This document shows, piece after piece, positions 44,412-56,827 of a DNA stretch of 64,000 bases. Each line of letters opens with the position of its first letter. The stretch's first letter is position 1. The position numbers and the translations under genes are program-made. Origin of the DNA: Trissonchulus latispiculum (taxonomy: Eukaryota; Nematoda; Enoplea; Enoplida; Ironidae); contig JASAND010006544.1 of the NCBI GenBank assembly GCA_030248195.1, positions 1 to 64,000 on the forward strand, in the 5' to 3' direction. The notes beneath the pieces were generated by a model. That model worked only from the letters and a program-made list of their open reading frames with translations. It was not told where the DNA came from and did not search any database.

Positions 44412-44468
44412 ACCGTAACGGTCGCCCTGAGCCGTCTGATGAGACCCTTGGGCAGGGGTCGTAACGTT
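44412..44468 (+). ncRNA. Hammerhead-ribozyme-like fold, core mutated
   Basis: The core CTGATGA is at 44,437-44,443. Stem I is ACGG/CCGT (44,419-44,422 with 44,433-44,436) with a 10-nt loop. Stem II is GACCC/GGGTC (44,444-44,448 with 44,457-44,461) with an 8-nt loop. The second core strand is GTAA (44,462-44,465), where active ribozymes have GAAA. Short helix III is GC paired with GC around CCGTA|ACGG, giving cleavage after 44,418. All three helices and CUGAUGA are in the right order and spacing. The A-to-T change in GAAA predicts loss of self-cleavage. It lies 160 bp past the polymerase stop, downstream of an AGTCCACAAAAGA-rich stretch. Confidence 0.6.
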
Positions 44469-44469
44469 T

Positions 44470-46985
44470 AAACAGAGACAGCAAAGAGACGTTTAAACAA
44501 AGAGACTTTCTTAATAAAGGTGTATTTGGAGAAACGATGGAAAATGTTGAATGTTAGCTCCAAAGTCCTTATTCACAAAGCTGGAGAACCTATGTACTAG
44601 CAGAAGCGAAAGTCGTTAATCCAAATAAAGATGTGTTAGGATAAACTATGGAGAACGTTGAAACCTGAGAATCTTGTCATATTTCTAGAATATATGAAAT
44701 GTTCCAATCTCGGGTAAAAATACCTGTCACTCAGGAGCCAGTAGGTGCCACTTTTGAACTAGAGGGAGTTCGAAGCCCTTGGATTTTGAACTGGGAATGG
44801 CTCCGGAATTGGCGCCGGACCGATATTTTACATCTACTTACAATTTCCAAGCTAATTTACATAATTCGCATATTTTGAAAAAACTTAATTCAAAAACATT
44901 TCTCAACCAAAAGAGGCACAATCTCAAATAAGTTACTTTGTAGAAAGTAATAAATTACAGTGGGCTCGTCAATTAATATTGAGCGCACACGTTTAGTTAT
45001 TAAGTTCTTAATTTCAGCAATAACTTGTGCGAATTAGTGCCGTGTAAAAAGGTTGATAAAATTCTTTCACCTAGAGCACCATCTGCACAAAAACGTAGAC
45101 GAAAGCTGGCTCGAATGCTGAGCACAGACCTAAGTTTCAACGCAGTGACGAAGCAGCTCAATCGGTGTTAGTTTCGATTACGCTATTCCGCCTTTAGGCT
45201 GGATAAAACTGAAACGGGACCAATGAAGTCAAAGTCCCTACCCATTTTCACTTCAATTTCTCACTTGTTCATAGTATTCGTGTATGTGTCTACATATGCA
45301 AATTAACTTCATTCTTCCAATAAATTAAAGTGCCGGCGGAAACTTCTGGCAAGTCTTGAAAGACCTCAAAATACGTCTAAACCCTATGTGGGAGAGAAAG
45401 GGAAATGCTGCTGAAAAGGGAGTGCTGGGAAATCCTGGTGAGAAAACCCCTAGGCTTTTTCGTGTATTTGCAGCAAATTTTGAAAACCTCAACTTGGAAT
45501 ACAACGATGATTTTTACAAGCATTATACAGCTTCGAATGTGCTTGTCAGAATTAGGCATAGTACAGCTGTTTTAATTAAACCATTCGTCTAGAACATGCA
45601 ATAACACGAAAACAATTTTGAACAAAGTTTCTCAAAGGTTTTCTCAAAGTGGCCAGTTCAGGATCCAAACAAAACTTGTTCCTGAGGGATAGTTCTTTTG
45701 AAATTGTTTAGTGAACAAACAAGCTCACTATTTTCAGATAAAATTTAAATTTAGTCTGGTTTTCATCAAAATATTAAAGTTTGGACGCATATTTTTGGAG
45801 AACAAAAGGCAAAACCTAGTACCCTGAGAATGACCGTCAAAAGTTGTCCCAAAATGCTTTTGCAAAAATGCGTTTTTCTGTTACTTGAATGACATGAGAA
45901 AATTCCATATTAAAAACAATCTAGTAGCCATCTTCAAAATATCACATTTCCATTGCTGTGCTTGGGCAGAAATCCCACATGGGGCTCCCGTTGGGCATAA
46001 CACCTATGTCGGATTACAAATGCGAAAAACACTTGGCCGATGGACCAGCGCTGTTGAAGTTGTCAAAACCTTGCCACATTTGATTACTCAAAACTGGTCA
46101 GTTTTGGACATTAAGAATAAACTAAATAAACTAAATAAATAACTAAATAAATAAATAAGCTCTTTAAACTGTAAGGAATCAAACAATATTCTGAACTGCA
46201 AAGTTGTAGATCTTAATGAGAGCATTCATATTACTATAAATTCGTCATTGTAGACCATAGTCATAGTTTTAACAAATTAAAATTAATTTCTCAAAAACTC
46301 AAACTTGACGTCGCAGCTATTTTGAAATCTTTCCTCAGGCTAAACACTGTTGTTGTTGCAAATTACAGCGACAAATGCGTTTTTAAAGCTAAAAATATTC
46401 GAAACCACACCAGCATCTTAAACCTCGTAAAAAAAGGATATTGAATGGGACATCAAAGTAGTTAGTTGTCTGCTGTTTTTGAAACAGTGACCACGTTTCT
46501 TCAAATTGTTTATACTACAGCAAGCAAGAATTATAAGAACCTTATCCTGCTAAATCTCAGTTTTGTTCAGTTGTTAATGTCGATGAGTGTTATGAAAACC
46601 CACACCTGTTTCTTCCTTCTAGAAATTATTTCGATGTGCTCAATTGCAAAGAATGTGCTTTTTAACATTTCATAAATTAAGAAATACGGAAAACACGAAA
46701 AAACGTAAAAATAAGAAAACACAGAAATATGGAATGTTTAGTTTACATCATTTTGATTATTGAAGTTTTTTTGAGTTCGGGCCAAAGGACAAGCTAGTTT
46801 CCAATTTCCCTGAAAGATACTTGGACATAGGTTATGCCTTTACCAATTTGAAGTTGTTTACGGATTCGTAGTAAGTATAAGTAATTATAGCTGTATATAA
46901 GCTTGCAATTTTAGTTAATAGCTATCTGAGCAACTGTTTTGTTAGTTACAATCGCAGAAGTCTAGCCAAAGTGAAGAATGAATAG
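44470..46985. other. No gene seen
   Basis: AT-rich sequence with short frames only. Near 44,470-44,510 the palindrome GTTTAAAC occurs twice 26 bp apart. I found no RNA gene, repeat family or exon that I could support. Confidence 0.4.
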
Positions 46986-46987
46986 AA

Positions 46988-46990
<3 letters not shown>

Positions 46991-47076
<86 letters not shown>

Positions 47077-47104
47077 TACTGCTAATAATAATAATAATAA
47101 TTAT
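46991..47104. repeat. (AAT)n microsatellite
   Basis: About 110 bp of AAT units with one short interruption. Confidence 0.95.
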
Positions 47105-47579
47105 ATTAATAAACTACCATAACTTTTACGATAATAATAACAATTGAATTTTTTATCGTCAATTTGTAGAAAATAATAAAACTTACATATTCCTTTCTTG
47201 AACTTTTTCGATTGAACCATTATTGCGACCAGGAGAAGTGCTACGAGGTGAGCGTTATTTTGCGGCGGATTTTTGTGGTGTGATTTTTCAAACGGAAATG
47301 TTTTTATTTTATCTTGCTTTGATCCATGACATTCGATTTATATTTTCTCTTTTTAAAATTGTTACGTTATTTTTTGATTGTTTGAAACTGGAATAGTAAG
47401 AACCGGTTACAGGAACAAATATCTTTCTATGATTTTTTGCAAAAGCATTACTTTTAAGATTTGCCTTTTCCACACTTTACAGAGTTTTAATTATGCATTT
47501 TGTTGTAAAGGATAAAAGATAATAGACGAAAGAAAGAAAATTGCCACTACAGCAAGCACCACAGAACCAAAAAACTCGG

Positions 47580-47651
47580 GCCTGAGGTGGGGATCGAACC
47601 CACAGCCTTCGGTTAACTAGACCGACGCTCTACCGATTGAGCCACCCAGGC
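47580..47651 (-). tRNA. tRNA gene, anticodon AGT (Thr) most likely
   Basis: 72 nt fold into a full cloverleaf: acceptor GCCTGGG/CTCAGGC (one G-T pair), D arm GCTC/GAGC, anticodon stem TCGGT/ACCGA with loop CTAGTTA, T arm GTGGG/CCCAC with TTCGATC. A box (TGGCTCAATCGG) and B box (GGTTCGATCCC) are intact. A TTTTTT Pol III terminator follows within 15 bp. Position 37 is T, unusual for tRNA-Thr. Reading the anticodon arm with a 9-nt loop would give GTT (Asn) instead. It could still be a tRNA-derived repeat, but no tail is seen. Confidence 0.8.
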
Positions 47652-47699
47652 ACAATAGAACCAAGCTTAAGGGGGGTCCATCGTGAAAAAATTTTACGT

Positions 47700-50600
47700 C
47701 ACGGATTTCGCTCATTTTCACTCTTGCCTGCTCCTTGCTTGCTCCTTGACCGCTCCTTACTTGCAACTTGCTTGCTCCTTGACTGCTCCTTACTTGCTCC
47801 TTGCTTACTTCCGCTCATTAATACTTGCTTCTTGCTTACTCCTGCTCCTTACTTGCTCCTTGCCTGCTCCTTAGCTACTCCTTACTTGCTACTAAGCTGT
47901 TCCTTGCTTGCTCTTAACTTGTTTCAGCCTGCTCTTTAGCTGCTCTTTGCTTATTTGCTTATAGCTGCTGCTAGATCTGTTTATGGATGGCTATTGCTAT
48001 ACAATTGCCACCTGCTCATAGCGCGGTCTTCAAGTTGTTCTCGCATGCTCCTAGTTTACGCTCACTTGCTCACGATTGGTAATGACAAAGGCTAGTGCTA
48101 GCGTGTTTGAGCTTTTTCGGGTTTGAGACTTATAGGGCTTGGGTTTGGGAAGATTGAGGCGTCTGATGTTTGACAGATTCGTCGCCTCGAAAGTACTCCC
48201 AACTTCATTCAACCCAACGTTTAGGACTGCTTGTAGCACCACCTACCTAAGATAGTAGACCGACATAAACTTCACCAGCTCTGAGACAATCCCTTCCTAC
48301 CTAAGATGAGTTGTCTCAATTTGATCCAACTGTATATTCGAGACTGCTCCTAGCTTACCTCATATTTGCTCCTGATCTGCTCCAAAAAGCTCATACTCTG
48401 CTTAAAGTTGCGAAGATCAATCCCGTTTCACCCCTTTTTCCTAGCTCATTCCAAGTTATTCTGACTACTCCTTCCTATGCCGGGAGTGCCTATTCTTTTC
48501 TAGAACGAGTGTTCCCAGTTCAACCCAAAATTTGAGACAGTTCTTAGCATCATCTACCTAAGAGAGCAACACACATAGAGCTTATGATTAACTTTTCCTG
48601 CCTAATGAGCTCTCTCAACTTGATCCAACCTTGATTCAACTCGAAACTTCACTAGCCTGAAGCTCAGATTGAACACAACAGAGACCAATCCAAAAACATA
48701 CCCGCACACAACGACACCGGAACAAACATCAGCAGGAAGCCACATATGAACAAACACACAACAGAGAACACAACACACACACACACGCACAGCACACACA
48801 ACGATGCAAACAACCAAAACCACAAGATAGTTGCGCAGATTCTGCAACTTCTGTTATTGATTTGCGTGAATGTATGTTTGTCGGCTAACATGCTTTCTAA
48901 GGTTGCTCCTGCATGATGCAGCTTACTCAGAGCTACTCCTCATGTGCTCTAAAATTGCTCCTGTGCTGCTATTTTTCACAAGTTTATTGCTATTAATCAG
49001 CTATGTCACAGCTATGTGTTGTTTCCTAGCCTGCTTTCGGCCGTTCATTGCTGCGCATGCTACTCTGAAAGTGCTCCATACGTACTTTTTAATAGCTCCG
49101 CATGTGCTCCTTGTGCTTCGTTTGAACTCCCAGAGTGCTCCTGCGTGCTCTTCAGTTATACTCATGTGTGCTCCGTTTGTAGTCCGAGAGTCCCCCTGCG
49201 TGCTCTTCAGTTACTCATGTGTGCTCCGCGTGTAGTCCGAGAGGGCCCCTGCGTGCTCTTCAGTTGCGCATGAGTGCTTTTTTCCTACTCCGAGATTGCG
49301 CCGTATGTGCTCCTTTATTACTCCTATGTGCTCCTTGGCACTCTGAGTCACTCCTAAATGCTCCAGATTAGATTTCTCACATCAAATTCATTTAAAGAGT
49401 TCGTGTAATCCTGACAGTACGCGATGAACTGATACAAACAGAAGAAGCGAAATGCACATGTGTGACTATTGCGGTGTAGAGTCTAGCAAAACGTTCAACT
49501 TGAAGCGCCATATACGACATATTCACGAGGCAACAGCGGAAGATATGGAATGAGATAGAGATAGTGATCAGGAAAGTATTGGCTCGAGCGCGAGCAATGA
49601 AGAATCAATTGGACCATTCTGGGAAGATCTTGTTGCGGAAGCTGAGAAAAGCTTGCACCACGAGCTCAGAGATTATTGATTGAGTGATAGCAAGATGGTC
49701 TCAGTGTTGACAGAGCAAAGGTTGAAGCTTATAACGAGATCACACCTGAAGTCAGATCGGAACTGAACAAGATTTTGTACGATGAAAAAACTCATTGTAG
49801 TGAGTTCATGAAAGATGCAATCATTGAACAAATTGTGGACAAGCAGGCAGAATACGAAAAACGACTTTCCACCACCCAAGCCCTCAAGCGTGCCATAGAA
49901 AAGAATGCAGCCATCAATGCGCACGTATTGCCGGAGAAATCAGAGCCATGGCAACCGCGAGATACCAGATGATCCCAGAATATAAACGACAATGGATTCC
50001 CTCAAACTTCTTCGGAGGTTTTGCTTCAAGCCACTAAGTGGCGAATGGCAATATAATTCAAACAGCACAGTCATCGTAGTATATCGTCGCATTCTCAGTG
50101 CAGCTATCTTGCTGTTTTGGTGGTTTGCATCGTTGTGTGTGTGTGTTGTGTGTGCGCTGTGTTCTCTGTTGTGTGTTTGTTCCTATGCTCCTTAGTTCCT
50201 TTGTTCCTGTGCTCTATTAGATAGATGATGCTAGCAACAGTCTCAAATGTTGGGTTAAATTAGGAACACTCGTTCCAAAAAGGCAGAGGCACTCCCAGCA
50301 CAGGTAATAACAGGAGCAGTCGGATTAAGGTGGAATAAGCTATGAAAAGGTTGAAGCGGGGTGATCTGCGAAACTTCTAAACGGTTTAGGAGTAGCTCCA
50401 AGCACGTAAGAGTTGATTTGGAGCAGATCGGGAGCAAATATGGGGTAAGCCAGGAGCAGTCTCGAATATACAGTTGCATCAAGTCGGTACAACTCATCTT
50501 AGGTAGGGAGGGGTTGTCTCAGAGCTGGTAATATCTATGTCGGATTACTCTCTTAGGTAGGTGGCGATACGAGCAGTCCTAAATGGTGAAATGAATGAAG

Positions 50601-50900
50601 TTGGGAACACTCTCTTCAGGAACGAAGAGGCACTCTTAGTGCAGGTAGTAACAGGAATAGCCAGAATGTTGAGAAGTAAGTTAGCCTACCAGTCTGGTAA
50701 ACAGTCTACGAGCAAGCAAGCAGCAAGCAGGAAGTAGTCAAGGAGCATCTAGAAGCAAGCGAAGCAAGCAAGCAGCAACTAAAGTGCAGGCTGAACCAAG
50801 TAAGGAGCAAGCAAGGAGCTAGTAAGGAGCAGGCTAAGACCAAGCAAAGAGCAAGCAGTAACTCAGAGCAAGTAAGGAGCAAGTAAAGAGCAACTTTGGA
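47700..50900. mobile_element. 3-kb inverted-repeat element with GCTCC arrays
   Basis: The left arm (about 47,700-48,860) and right arm (about 50,090-50,900) are inverted copies. Examples are GGAACGAGTGTTCC-type text (48,505; inverted 50,265), CAACGATGCAAACAACC (48,801; inverted 50,125) and ACTCATCTTAGGTAGG (50,490; inverted 48,300). Both arms end outward in low-complexity GCTCCTTGCTTG/CAAGCAAGGAGC. The 1.2-kb centre contains a C2H2 zinc-finger ORF. The arm length relative to the centre suggests a large foldback transposon. Confidence 0.7.
49451..49975 (+). pseudogene. C2H2 zinc-finger ORF inside inverted-repeat element
   Basis: The ATG at 49,451 gives one classical finger (CDYCGVESSKTFNLKRHIRH plus IH) with C-X2-C and H-X4-H spacing, then an acidic stretch. 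A TGA at about 49,551 breaks it. The frame continues DQESIGSSASNEESIGPFWE and LVAEAEKSLHHELRDY to another stop. Downstream, in another frame, KRLSTTQALKRAIEKNAAIN and LPEKSEPWQPR look like the rest. The one-finger plus long acidic/helical layout resembles multi-copy zinc-finger proteins carried by invertebrate transposons rather than host transcription factors. Function not known. Confidence 0.55.
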
Positions 50901-51905
50901 CAGGACCTGCTGTTGATGTGCTGTTGGTTTGATTGGGTTCTTCTGTTGGTTTCACTGTTGCTCGTTGGATTGTAGCTTGCTCTAAGATTTATGGAGCGAG
51001 AGCAGGTAGCAATCTAGGAGTGCAGGAGCAGGCGAAATCGACATCTCAAACTTGAAACCGGAGAACCCTCAAAACCTCTAACCACAAATCGACAGCTTCA
51101 AATCCTGAAACATGTTGCTCTTAACCTCAAAACTGGAGACCCAAACCTCACAATCGCAAACATCAACACCTTAAATCTCACAACCAGAACACCTCACTCT
51201 AATTCAGCCATAAGCGCTCAATGCGTAATCTTGGAGCCAGTCAAGAGCAAGCCAGGAGCATGCAATGAGCAAGTCAGGAGCATGCTAGGGAATGCAAGAG
51301 CAGACTTGGAGCACGTGAAGAGCAAGGTAGGAGCAGGCAAGAGCAAGTCAGGAGCATGCTAGGAGCTACCAAGAGTGTACTAGGAGCAAGTGAGGAGCCG
51401 TCCAGAAGCAAGAGATGATCGCGGTAGGAGCAAGTAAGGAGCAGTCAAGGAGCAATCTAGGAGCACGCAGAACAAGTAAGGAGCGCGTCAAGGGCAGGCT
51501 GAAACAAGCAAGGAGCAGGCAAGGAGCAAATGAGGAGCACCGGAAACAAGTAAGGAGCAAGTGTGGAGCAGGCAAGGAGCAACTGAGGAGTAGTGTAGGA
51601 TCTGTCAAGGAGCAGGCAAGGAGTAGGGAAGGAGTGCGCAAGGAGCAGGCTGAAACAAGAAAGGAGCAGGCAAGGAGCAAGCGAGGAGCAGGGGCAAGTG
51701 AGGAGCACGTAAGATCTAGTCTAGGAGCAGTCAGGGAGCAAGTGAGGAGCAGTCAGGAGCATCTAGGAGCAGGTAAGGAGCAGTCAGGAGCAACCAAGGA
51801 GCAGTCTATGTGCAGGCGAGGAGCACGTAAGGTCCAGTCTAGGAGCAGGCAAGGAGCAAGAAAGAGCTAGTTATGAGCAGATGCAGAGCACATAAGGAGC
51901 AAGTT
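50690..51905. repeat. GGAGCAAG-type low-complexity array
   Basis: Irregular repetition of AAGGAGCA, GAGCAAGC and AGGAGCAGG through 50,690-50,900 and more densely 51,230-51,905. It produces long frames on both strands (KEQSRS-like and LLACSL-like) that are not genes. The inverted counterpart is at 47,710-47,960. Confidence 0.85.
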
Positions 51906-51929
51906 AAGAGCTACTATGTAAGCTCGAAG

Positions 51930-54460
51930 GAGAGCAACGGTTTGGTGGTGCGCATCGTTTTGTCTTCAATTGTTTGGTAGTTGTTAGTCGCCCTGCTGGT
52001 TTGCTTGGTTGGTTTGGTTCTGAGTTGTTGTCCTATTTTCTGTTGGTTCGACTGGTTCGTTTGTTTTGAGTTGTTGTTCGTTGGGTTGAATTCTGTTGAT
52101 TCGTTCATTGTATGCTGATTTAAGTTTTTTGCTTTAATTCTGAAGCACACACGAGAGAAAAAGCAAACTGGGAGAATTTCGGCTTAACTAGGAGTAAGTA
52201 AAAAGCTTCCTCTAACCTCAAAACCTCTTACTTCAAAACCTCTGACCATAGCCTCTTACCTCAAAACCTCTAAGCTCAATCTCTTAAACCTCAATGCCCA
52301 CAACATTAAAACCTCAAAAAACTGAAACCTCTTGCCGGCAAACTTTAACCTCACAACCAGAACCCTCTTACGCAAAACCTCTGATCACAAAACCTCTGAC
52401 CTCAAAACCTCTAAGCTCAATCCCTCAAACCTCAATGCCCCCAACATTAAAACCTCAACAACTGAGCCTCTCAACTCAAAACATCTGACCTCATAACCTC
52501 TTACTCAAAACCGTTAAGCTCGAAAGCTCTTATCTCTAAACCTCTTACCTCAAAACCTCTAACATCAAAACCTCTAAGCTCAATCCCTCTGATCATAAAC
52601 CACTTACCTCAAAACCTCTAAGCTCATTCCCTCACAACCGCAAACCCCAGCACCTCAATCCCCAGAACCTCAAATGCCAGACCACAAAACTTTCAAAGCG
52701 CAGGACCCCGAAGATTCTGAATTTGGAAGGAGCAGGTGTTTCACAGCAGGGATCAAACGTATCGGTTTTAGGAATCGCATGTGTTTCACAATAGGGGTCC
52801 TAACCGTTAGGGTGAGCAGGTGTTCCTATGCCCTAATAATTTTTGCACAATCAACTTTCAGTTTAGTGTGTACACTGTGCGAAAGTAGTTGTGTTCCGTT
52901 ATTGCTACTGTTGGTTTTATCACTGTGACTTCTGATGAGACTCCTGATATGGGCGAGATCATTATGGGAATTACACTGTGTCTGCTGTTGGTTGTTTTAT
53001 TGGTCGTTAGGTTGACCTATCTTGTTTGTCTGCTGCAGTTTGATCTCAATTGTTGCTCTTGTGCTGTTCCCTATTGGTTGGTCCTGGTTTAGTCCATTTT
53101 CGTTCCTTATTATAGCGTTGAATGTTGTTCGCAGGCTAACTTGGGAATCTTCTAACCGCCATTGATGTAAATCCGGTTAAGCAATAGTGCCAACAAAAGT
53201 GTCGATTTGACATAACAGCTACATAACATAACAGTTACAATACCAACAACGACAGAGAGATTGAAACCAGCGAAAACCGAAAAGCCACTAGCAGGAAACA
53301 AACAGCAGGTAAAAGCCGAGTTACAACTAACTCAGAGCATGCACGGATCAGGCATAGAGCAGTCAAGGTCTGCTAGGAGCCCATAGTGTATAGTCCTGGA
53401 GCGAGTCAAGGCAAATCAGGAACATACTATGAACAACTCAAGAGCATGCTAGGAGCAAGCAAGAGCAGGTTATGAGCAGTTGTGGAGCACAAAGGGAGCA
53501 AACCAGGAGCTATTCTCTAAACTCGAATCAAGCAATAGTTCGGTGACGTCCACCGTTTAGTCTTCGGTTGTTTTGAGTTGTGGTTAGTTGAGTCAAATTC
53601 TGTTGGTTTGTTTGGTTGGTTTGCTCTGAGCTGTTGTTTGTTGCCTTGGTTTCTGTTGGTTCGACTGGTTTGTTTGTTCTGTGTTGTTGTTCGTTGTGTC
53701 GAATTCTGTTGGTCCATCCACTGTACCCTGATTTAAGGTGTTGGCTTTAATCCTGAAGCACACGGGAGACAAAAAGCAAACTAGGACAATGTAGGATTAA
53801 TTCAGAGCAAGTAAGAGATCCCTCTCGCCCCAAAACCTCTTACCTCAAAACCTCCAACCTCAAAACCTGTTACCTCAAAACCTCTTACCTCAGAACCTCA
53901 AATCCAAGTGCCCCCACCCAACATTATAACCTTAACAATTGAACCGTCTTACCTCAGAACCTCTAAGCTCACAACCTCTTACCTCAAAGCTTCTTACCTC
54001 AAAGGTCTTACCTCAAAAACCTCATACTTTAAAACTTCTATCAAAACTGTTACCTCAAAATCTCTAAGCTCGATCCCTCACAACTGCAAACCCCAACACC
54101 TCAAATCCTCAAAACCTGAAAACTGCAAACCTCACATTAGGGCAGCAAACCAGAGAATCCTCAAACGCGGAAAGCAGTAGCTTTCACGTACTTGTGAGCG
54201 GAGTTCGAAAAGAGTTGAGTAGTTGCGGAGCGCACCAGGAGTAAGTAAAGTGCAGGATAGGATCAAATCAAGAGTTACTCTGTAGCTTCTAAGCCCGAAC
54301 GCAAGCAATGGTTCGGCGGTTTTCATCGTTATGTCATAGGTTATTTCGTAGTTGTCTTTTGTTCTGCTGGTTTGTCTATGGTTGGTTGTTTTGAGGTGTC
54401 GTAGTTGGGTTGTGTTACATTGATTTATCCGGAGTATGCCGATTTAAGATGTTCTTTGTT
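51930..54460. repeat. Compound block repeated two to three times
   Basis: An order of three blocks repeats: a TTG/GTT-rich stretch (51,940-52,140; 53,545-53,745; 54,310-54,450), a CCTCAAAACCTCT array (52,200-52,680; 53,820-54,130) and GAGCA-type text (51,230-51,905; 53,330-53,520; 54,220-54,300). The copies are strongly diverged. This is a higher-order tandem duplication of low-complexity modules. No gene is supported, including the hydrophobic frame at 52,889-53,092. Confidence 0.65.
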
Positions 54461-55440
54461 TGTTGGAAGTCAAGAGCAAACTGGGAGAATCTTGGAGTAG
54501 CTCACAGCAAGTTAAGAGCTTTAGAAACTGATTAGGACCACCCTGTTAGTGCGCGAATTGGAATAGGATCTAGTAAGAGCAATCTTTGGGCTAATCGGGA
54601 GCACAGCCAGGATGCAGTTACATAAGTAAATCTGACTGAAACTTAAAACCAACCGATAAACGACCACAACAACTACAACACCACAACTACAGAACAAAAC
54701 CGACGATGAACAATAGCAAAAACCGGAACGCCAATATCAGGTTTGGGTTAGATTTAGCAAGAAATTCAATCTTAACAGCAGATAAACAAACTGTTAAAGC
54801 GTTTGGTGCTTCTTTCTGTTCTAGTTAGTTGACGTGGTCGGTGAAATTCTCACGCACGAGCACCAAAAACTCAGAAAGCAGTTAAAATCTAGAGAGAGGT
54901 GCAAACACAGCAGGGGACTCCCAAGCGTTAAATTTTAATGTGGACACCTGCAAGCACAGCAGGGTGCCTCAATATTAGTTTGTATGGTGTACTGTTAGTT
55001 AAACGTCAAACGTTAGCCACATTTATTTGCAATCCTGCTACAACACCCAACTTTGGAGCAGTCTTGGTAAGTTTGCATTATTTCTGTCTCTGTGTCAGCC
55101 AGTCTGTGTTCCGTGTTTAAATTCTGTTGGGCTTAGAAACAGGAACATTAAATTCAGAAGTCATCATTTGAAATCTTTGAGCAGGTTTTGCTCAGCAGGA
55201 GTCCGACTTAGATTTTGCAACGGTCGTTTCCAGTCATGAGTGTTTAATTTGTTGTCATTGTGAGAAGTAAGTATTTGCGTAAAATTCAGTTTTGAGCAGA
55301 CATAAATTAACGACCGGCACTTGGTGGAGCCGTATTTTGCTCGCTCAGATTGCCCTATTGCCCTATAGTATCGCGTATCGCGTAGCTTGGTAGTCAGCTT
55401 GAAAATTGGTAATGTACAATACTAAGCTTAACTGATAAGT
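54461..55440. other. No gene seen
   Basis: Continues the low-complexity GAGCA flavour up to about 54,620, then unique sequence. CACAGCAGGG occurs twice 40-50 bp apart near 54,906-54,965. No gene is supported. Confidence 0.4.
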
Positions 55441-55975
55441 GAAAACTAAGCCCATTTCTGGATTCCGCATGCCCAAAAACCTTATAGGTAAACTTTTCCC
55501 GTCAAAGAAAGACGATTTTCGAATTTAAGCATGGGTCAGCCATGGTTTCGGTCACATACAGCACGGAGCTTAGCAAATACAAGAAAACTAAGCCCATATT
55601 CGGATACGTGGTAGAAAACCCTCTAGATAAAGTTTTCCCAGAGAAAATTGACAAGTTTGAAATTTAAGCTAGGGTCAGCTGTTGTTCCGGTCGAAGGTCA
55701 AGTACAGCACTGAGCTTAGGTGGTAGGAAAAACTAATCTTATATTTAAAATCTACGGGGTTGAAAACCCCAAATAAAGTGTTCCCCATTGAAAACAAATT
55801 GCTTTGAAATTTAAGCTTAGGTCAGCCGTGGTTCCGGTTAAGCGTCGGGTACAGCATGAAGCTTAGGAGATGGAGGAAAACTAAGCTCATATTCGGATTC
55901 TACAGGGTCGAAAACCCCCTAGACAACGTTTTCCAGCGAAAATCGACAACTTTTAACCTGAAGTCAATTTCCGGA
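55441..55975. repeat. 145-bp tandem repeat, about four units
   Basis: Units begin GAAAACTAAG at 55,441, 55,583, 55,727 and 55,875 (spacing 142-148 bp). Each has a GAAAACCC.. block, GAAATTTAAGC..GGGTCAGC and GTACAGCA..GAGCTTAG. Units are diverged from each other, so it is an old satellite-like array. Confidence 0.85.
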
Positions 55976-55982
55976 CTAGCGC

Positions 55983-56290
55983 CTCCCGGCCTCTCGGCCT
56001 CCTCCTCCTCCTCCAGAGCCTCTTGAGCCTCCCAGCCTCCTCCTCCTCCTCCTGAGCCTCTTGAGCCTCCCAGCCTCCCAACCTCCAGCCACCCAACCTC
56101 CCAGCCTCCTCCTCCTCCACAGCCTCTTGAGCCTCCCAGCCTCACAACCTCCCAGCCTCCTCCTCCTCCACAGCCTCTTGAGCCTCCCAGCCTCCCAACC
56201 TCCCAGCCTCCTCCTCCTCCACAGCCTCTTGAGCCTCCCAGCCTCCCAACCTCCCAGCCTCCTCCTCCTCCTCCTCCAGGCGCTACGCCT
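55983..56290. repeat. 48-bp minisatellite (CCTCCTCCTCC)
   Basis: About five units of CCTCCTCCTCCACAGCCTCT followed by TGAGCCTCCCAGCCTCCCAA and CCTCCCAG, period 48 bp or 57 bp when CTC triplets vary. It gives Gly-rich and Leu/Pro-rich frames that are not genes. Confidence 0.9.
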
Positions 56291-56827
56291 GGTGATGACC
56301 TATTACTACTGAGGATGAAATTTGATATATGGTTTGGATAAGTTTAATTTTTGATTTCTTCGTTTTGGTAAGCGTATAGTATATCCTATGATTTTGTTGC
56401 GAAAACCAAGTTTTTTTGCGTTAGTTAAAATTTTGGCATATGGTGGTATGTCAGTACTAAGTAGGTGCGTTAATGTCGCAACATTTTTTATGAACGTTTT
56501 CCTGTTTAATGTATTAAATTTAATTACATATAATTAAATGATTTTTGATTTATGGTGCCAAAAATTCAGAGGTTAGAATTTAGAAACATAAAAGTTTTGA
56601 TTTTTTTGATTGAAGTTTATATTTTGGGGATGCTATATTAAACTAATATATCTGAGAAATAACGAATGCGGAAAACATTGATATTAAATCCGCCTGCCAA
56701 CAAGAAAAGCAAGAAACATTAGCAAAACCAACTGTCAGAAAAAATTATTTTGAAACGTAAACTGTATACATAACTTTTTCCGAATAATAATAATAATAAT
56801 AAAAAATAATAATAACAATAATCAAAC

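Noticed and set aside
44462..44510. Helix III of the hammerhead extended through the two GTTTAAAC palindromes
   Set aside because: That pairing leaves no NUH cleavage triplet in the right place; the short helix III version fits better.
51366..51870. Two overlapping 100-150 residue frames on opposite strands
   Set aside because: Both derive from the GGAGCAAG low-complexity array, which lacks stops by composition.
52889..53092. Hydrophobic 67-residue frame that could be a membrane peptide
   Set aside because: Lies in TTG-rich low-complexity DNA whose frames are naturally hydrophobic; no conservation visible.
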